A DNA stretch of 64,000 nucleotides from Heliocidaris erythrogramma. Lineage: Eukaryota > Echinodermata > Echinoidea > Camarodonta > Echinometridae. The position numbers and the translations under genes are program-made. Shown here one piece after another: positions 13,730 to 19,700 of the stretch (positions are counted from its first letter, which is position 1; each line of letters opens with the position of its first letter). The DNA lies in contig CM046867.1 in assembly GCA_025617745.1 (NCBI GenBank), positions 24,420,705-24,484,704 on the forward strand, written 5' to 3'. Below the pieces are notes generated by a model. The model saw nothing but the letters and a program-made list of their open reading frames with translations. It was not told where the DNA came from and made no database searches.

Positions 13730-16700
13730 AAGTATCTGGTATCCTAGTTATTCATGTTTGTATTTTACGACAATATCTTTGCACATTCCTTGTATCTTAA
13801 TAAATCATCTCATGTATAGACGGTAATTATTTTCCAAATCCGTTATTGACTTTTTAGACAGTTTGACAGTTTGATGCTTGATTTCATGTTTCCAACCCGG
13901 GTCACTGAACAAACAGTTTCATTGATATATAACATTATTACGGATGCCTCTTGCAAAATTTTATGTGGAGTAATATCGACGGATATCAGCGATCATTTTC
14001 CTGTATATTGTATGTCTAAAAATGATATTTTACTACATCTTCATACCAGCTTGACAAGATTCTGAAATTACAAAAAACGTGCAATAAGAATAATAAATCA
14101 TTCATCTTTTCTTGCCCACAGCGGACCCATTTTTCCTTCAATTAAAATCTTACCATTAAGAGACTTATGTTAATTCTATTTTAAATTGGAATATTTATGT
14201 ATCTATGTAAAAAAAAAAATTAAAAACCCTTCCTTCCTGCATATCTCTCTGCATTTTTCACCTTAAATGATCAGATTCATGCGTATAGAACTAGAAACAC
14301 CGATACGTATACACCTTGAATTAAAAAATCTATCATATACCAGGGTCCATTCATATGGAATTCTGTTCCAACAGAAATATAGAATTGACGATCATTAAAC
14401 ATTTTCAAAAGAAGATATAGTATAGAGTACTCTTGTTGGAGAAAATTGAAAAGACATTTTTAAGTGCTCAATAAATTTTCTTGTTGAACTGTTATTTTCT
14501 TTTGTTGTTCTAAGTTGTATTGCAGTGTACTACTATGTACATGTACTGTGTCTAATTTTCTTTACCATTCACCATTTATAGTAATATATAAATATATTCC
14601 TGGGTCGGCCTCGTACAAGGGCCTTTCTGGCTGCAACCCACTTATTGTTATGTTAAATATTTTAATCCATGTTACTATTGTTTCTATTGTCCGTTTTAAA
14701 ACTTTTATTACTCTGTGAATGTAATGTTGTTATTTTCAGATTGATTGTACTTTTTATTGCAAAGTGAAATGAATTTGAATTGAATTGAATTGAACAACAA
14801 TTTTTTTCAGTCTCAATTTTATTTTCTTATGTTCTGTAACCTTGTCCTGTTTACCTATGGCGATTTTTCAATAATTAAGAGAAGAAGGTTGAAACTAATG
14901 ACACATGTATTTATTTGTTATCTTATAATAATCAAGAAATAAGCAATGACATGCAGGTAGAGGAGACTGTATATTATTGGCAGAGGAAGTACAGTATGTC
15001 GACCCCATTGACCTCCGGACTGAAAGTGAAGGAATAAGAGTTTTTGAAGGATTGTTTTAGGGCTATACTTAAGCGATTTTTAAAATGTAATAATAACATT
15101 AGTGATGTTGGTATATATTTATGTAGTGATGGTGGTATATATTTATCAGTATCTATCTGTATAACTATATTAAACTTCACGAATTGGCAAGACAATAATA
15201 ATCAATTAATTCAAACTTTCGATGGTTCTCCGTGACGGAGGAAAACGAAGTAGATGAAAGTAGTTTGACGTAACGTTTGTCCATATAGTTCTAAACCCTG
15301 CACTGTTTGTTCTTCACAATTTACTGTACATATTAAGTGTAGTTGAATGACGTATGAAAATGTTATAGTTTTTTTTATCCTTAGATGCCTCTCCGCCATC
15401 TTATCAATCCCTCTTTGGTCAGATCAAGGATGAGAGAGAAAAGAACAGCAATCCTGTCAGTTTCATTGTATCTGTCGCCATGATCTTGCTCGGCACATGT
15501 AAGTTTTCTGATTGGCTCTCAGCTTTAATTGATCAGTGGCGGATATTATTTTGGGACGGAATCCTTCCTATGGCCGGGTATGGGTGGTATCTTAGGTTAG
15601 GCCAAAGTTCAAACATTGTTGAAAAGCAGAGGGGCACATTTTTGTGGGTTGTGCACTAAAGATACTAAAGTTTTCCTTATTGGCTTTCAAACCAGTCTCA
15701 TGGGTTGGCTCGATGGGTTGTGCCCCCTCACTCCTCTCCGGACATACATTTATGATATTTTTTAAAGGAGGAGGAGTGCGATAGGTGGGGTCATAATTAC
15801 GCTTGACTCCATCCAATGCTTGATACGCCACTACGAATTGTACTTCCCTATTGAAATTAGCGAGAATGTAATATTCTTCTAGTATTCAAAATTTCGGTTA
15901 TTAGATGCATGCATCTGCTTTTTAATATTCCAATTGCCATTTGGAATAAAAACAAATCACTTGTGCAACCACTTTGGTCGATTGAAAATTTAACCAACAT
16001 GACATCGAATCCAATTACATTCAAGAAAGGCAAAAGGAATCACGAATAGTGGTTTTTGTAAGCGATCAGAGCCCCGTTTCACAAAAACTTGTTATCAGTG
16101 ACAACTGCCACATTTCTATGACAAATTTGCTCTCAGCCAATCAGATGCAAGAATTTCAGTAGCTTATAACTGTTATTGCAACTCGCGGTTATTGATAATA
16201 TACAAATAATGCACAGTAGTGAGTGCGTTGGGACAGTGCGGCGCACTCTGAGATGGTGCGGCGCACCGAGGCGCAACGCGCCGAGTGCGCCGCACCATCT
16301 CAGAGTGCGCCGCACTGTCTCAACGTCACGAACATCACACTGTGCATTATTTGTTTTATAAGACAGGTCATAGGTATAAAATATTTTACTCACCATGAAA
16401 ATTTGCCCCAAAACAGCAACTTCAGTCCAAAGTCCAACACATTTACATTGAAGTCTCAGTCTCAAACTTGTAAGGAACATATTTACATTGAAGTCTCAGT
16501 CTCAAACTTGTAAGGAACATATTTACAGTGTCTAGTTCTGTACATAGCCGAGGCCACAACATCTATTTGTTATAGATGTGTACCTCACAGTTACTGAAAT
16601 TAAACTGAGGTCGACTGCTAGTTTCACATAGCTGTGGTGACCCCTGGTTCTGAGTTTGAATTGAAACACGCTGAAAGCGGCGATATTCATGAACTTGCTG

Positions 16701-19700
16701 GCTGTGCGGAGAACCACTTGAAACTATGGTGGATTGGTCTTCCCTCGTGCTGGTACAAGCAGTGCTTATTTCATTTTCAGTCTGAGTGATAACAGTTTCA
16801 GATTGATTTTGAGGTCTAAGAGGAGTGTGCACTGGTCGATTTCTGTTAGGTGTGTTCTTGACATCAGATCGAGAGAAACATTCAGCATTTGAGGAACTGG
16901 TTGCTTTTGAGTTTGATGGATACAGGTTCGCTGCTAACTGCATCGACATCTCACGTTTCCGCTCCCCACTTGTTCTGCTGTAGTGTTTCAGAGATGATTC
17001 ACTGCGATGTCCACTCACCGCCATTATGTCACGGGATTCAAAGCCTGCGCGGTCCAGCGAGTTAATGCATGTTGCCCGGATGGAGTGATTAGTGTAGGGT
17101 TGTGCGCAGCCTGCATTGGTGGATATGTTCTTCATTTTGTTGGCAATGCCGTTAACCCCAATAGGCACATTCGCGTACCACGGTTCTCCATCTTGTGGTG
17201 TGGTTTCCCTAGGCCGTTGCCAAAGAAACGGACAGTTAGAATTCAGTTTTGAGATGTAGAACAAATATGATTTGACAGGACACTTTTCAGAGTTAGGCAG
17301 TTCATACATGACCCCAGTATTTGAGGATTCATCTTTGTCTTCTCTATTGTTTTTGGTCAGCTCGTCCCTTTTTGTCATGAAACGAATTCCATTTTCATCA
17401 GTCTGGATTGAGAAGTCTGACGGTTTCATTGAACGGAGGTTTTCACGACCTCTGTTACAAAAGAAGGTCATTATGTCAACAAAAACTTTGTTTTGCAAGC
17501 CTTTTGGGGTACTACAATCCATCTGGTCTGATGTTTGAATTATCTCCATATCACGATGTGAAATTATCGGTTTATGTTGCACAGTACCTTTTCCTTCTTT
17601 TTTCAGCTTGACCATCACTGCTCGGAAGACTTTGTTACTTTTGGGAAATTTCACTTTATCGCAGATATCAAAATCACGCTCGTCGACAAAGCGTCGTTGC
17701 ACTGCATAGCGAATTGCTTGCATTGACCGCTTGGTAAAATTCGAGCCGTCTTCTTTGCGTATCGCTGGATAGAATGTAGACAAGAAAGTGTCCAAACTTT
17801 CAACAGAAATGTTCTCCAAGTTTGTAGCAGTATATCGAGCAAAGCTGTCCAATTTTGAACATCCGAATTTTAGAGTCCTCTTTGTACTTTTAGAATCAGT
17901 TCCGTCCACCAAGTCGGTTAATTCTTGCTCAGTAAGCAATCGAAACCTCGGCTCGTTGCAGGCAGCCATTTTTCTCCACAGCTCCAGGGTCGCAATTACG
18001 CAATACCAAACAAATTGCAATCGGCCAAGCGATCGCCAGACTGGTCGTGTATTTACTATACTGATTGTATGGGCTCAGCTGGATTGATCGTCTGCCGTTT
18101 TGTGCGCTGCACAATACGCGAGTGCTTGCTGCGCGAAATCATTCAATGAACACGTGACTCAAATACGCATCTCCTATTGGCTACATTCTTGAACCTGTCT
18201 TATAACAAGTTTTATCAAACGAGGCCCAGATTGGCTCGAGTATTGGGTTCACTCTTTTCAAAGAAAGAACGAAGAGGGAAGAAGATAAAACTAATTATAT
18301 TTTCGAATGAAATTGCGGATTTAGGGAGGAATAACTTTTTTTTTTACTTAACCAGGGAAGCGCCTCTGCTCAGAGGTCTAATCTAACCTACTTTCAGCGA
18401 TTGTTCAAAATTACAGAGACTGAGATATAGATGGAAGAGTTTGTCTTTATACAGCCGTGAAAAAAAGAAGTCATGAAACTGTTCCCGTTCTATGATTTGC
18501 AAATCACTTATTAAAAATATTTTCCATTTATTTACAAGTTTCTATTACAAAAACTTGCCTAGCTAAATTTATGAAGATTATCGTTTACAATTCTGAAGTT
18601 TTTGATTTATCTTTAAATCATTCTTGGTTTCCTTCATTTTTCTACCTTTACAGTTTTCGTGACCCTCATTATGGCAATCCTCCTCGCCGTTCCTATCGCT
18701 ATGATTGTAATTGGTAAGTAAATGATTGGAGTAATATATGATATTAATATAACATATTATAATAATAATATCATATATTATATGACACCTAATTAGATCC
18801 TTGCCATTTGATTGGTTGTTTGATGTTGATCATTTGTCCCATTGAACAATGACGTCATCAATCGTGCAAATTTGATCCATTCACCGTGCAATTTTGGATC
18901 CATACGAAATTGTCCATTGCACTCGCGACCACCAACGCGTCTACTACATACGCAAAAACGACTTGCCTTTGCAGCGTGCATGCGACTATCAAGTAGGCTA
19001 TATTGTAAGTCCCTTCACTCTTGTTTCTTAATTCATAAAATGTCAAATGAGAAGGATACATCCATACATGTAGCTATTTTAAGGTGTCATATAAAACAAA
19101 TAATGAATTTTTTTTTCATTCGTGCAATGGACAGAATATTTCATTCGGTGAAAGATGAAATGATCCATTCAATGGATCTTTTCATCTTTCACCTCATGAA
19201 ATATTAATAATAATAATAATAATATTGGGTATTTATATAGCGCTCGTATCCACCAATGGTGCTCAAGGCGCTCCAATATTACCCTGGCTTTAGCCGAGCT
19301 GCCCTATAAGGCGCTCAAAGCATTTCAAGGAATAAATTCCTACCAGGTACCCATTTACTACACCTGGGTGGAGAGTGGCAAATGTAGATTAATGTCTTGC
19401 CAAAGGACATTAGTGCCGCGGCGGGACTCGAACCGCGAACCATGAGATCCACAGTCCGGTGACGTATCCACTAAACCACGACACCTCCATTCTGTCCATT
19501 GCACTCATAAACATTCATTATTTGTATAATAACGCCTGCACATGTAATGTATATATGTTTGCGTTTTCGCATTTTCGCGATCAACAGCAAATCGTTTTAC
19601 ATTACTTCTTTTCAATACAGAAGTTGTAGCAAATTATTGGAAAAAGTTAGATGGTATAGGCCTAGTCCCACTCAGCCGATAACGATGACGATTTCTATTT

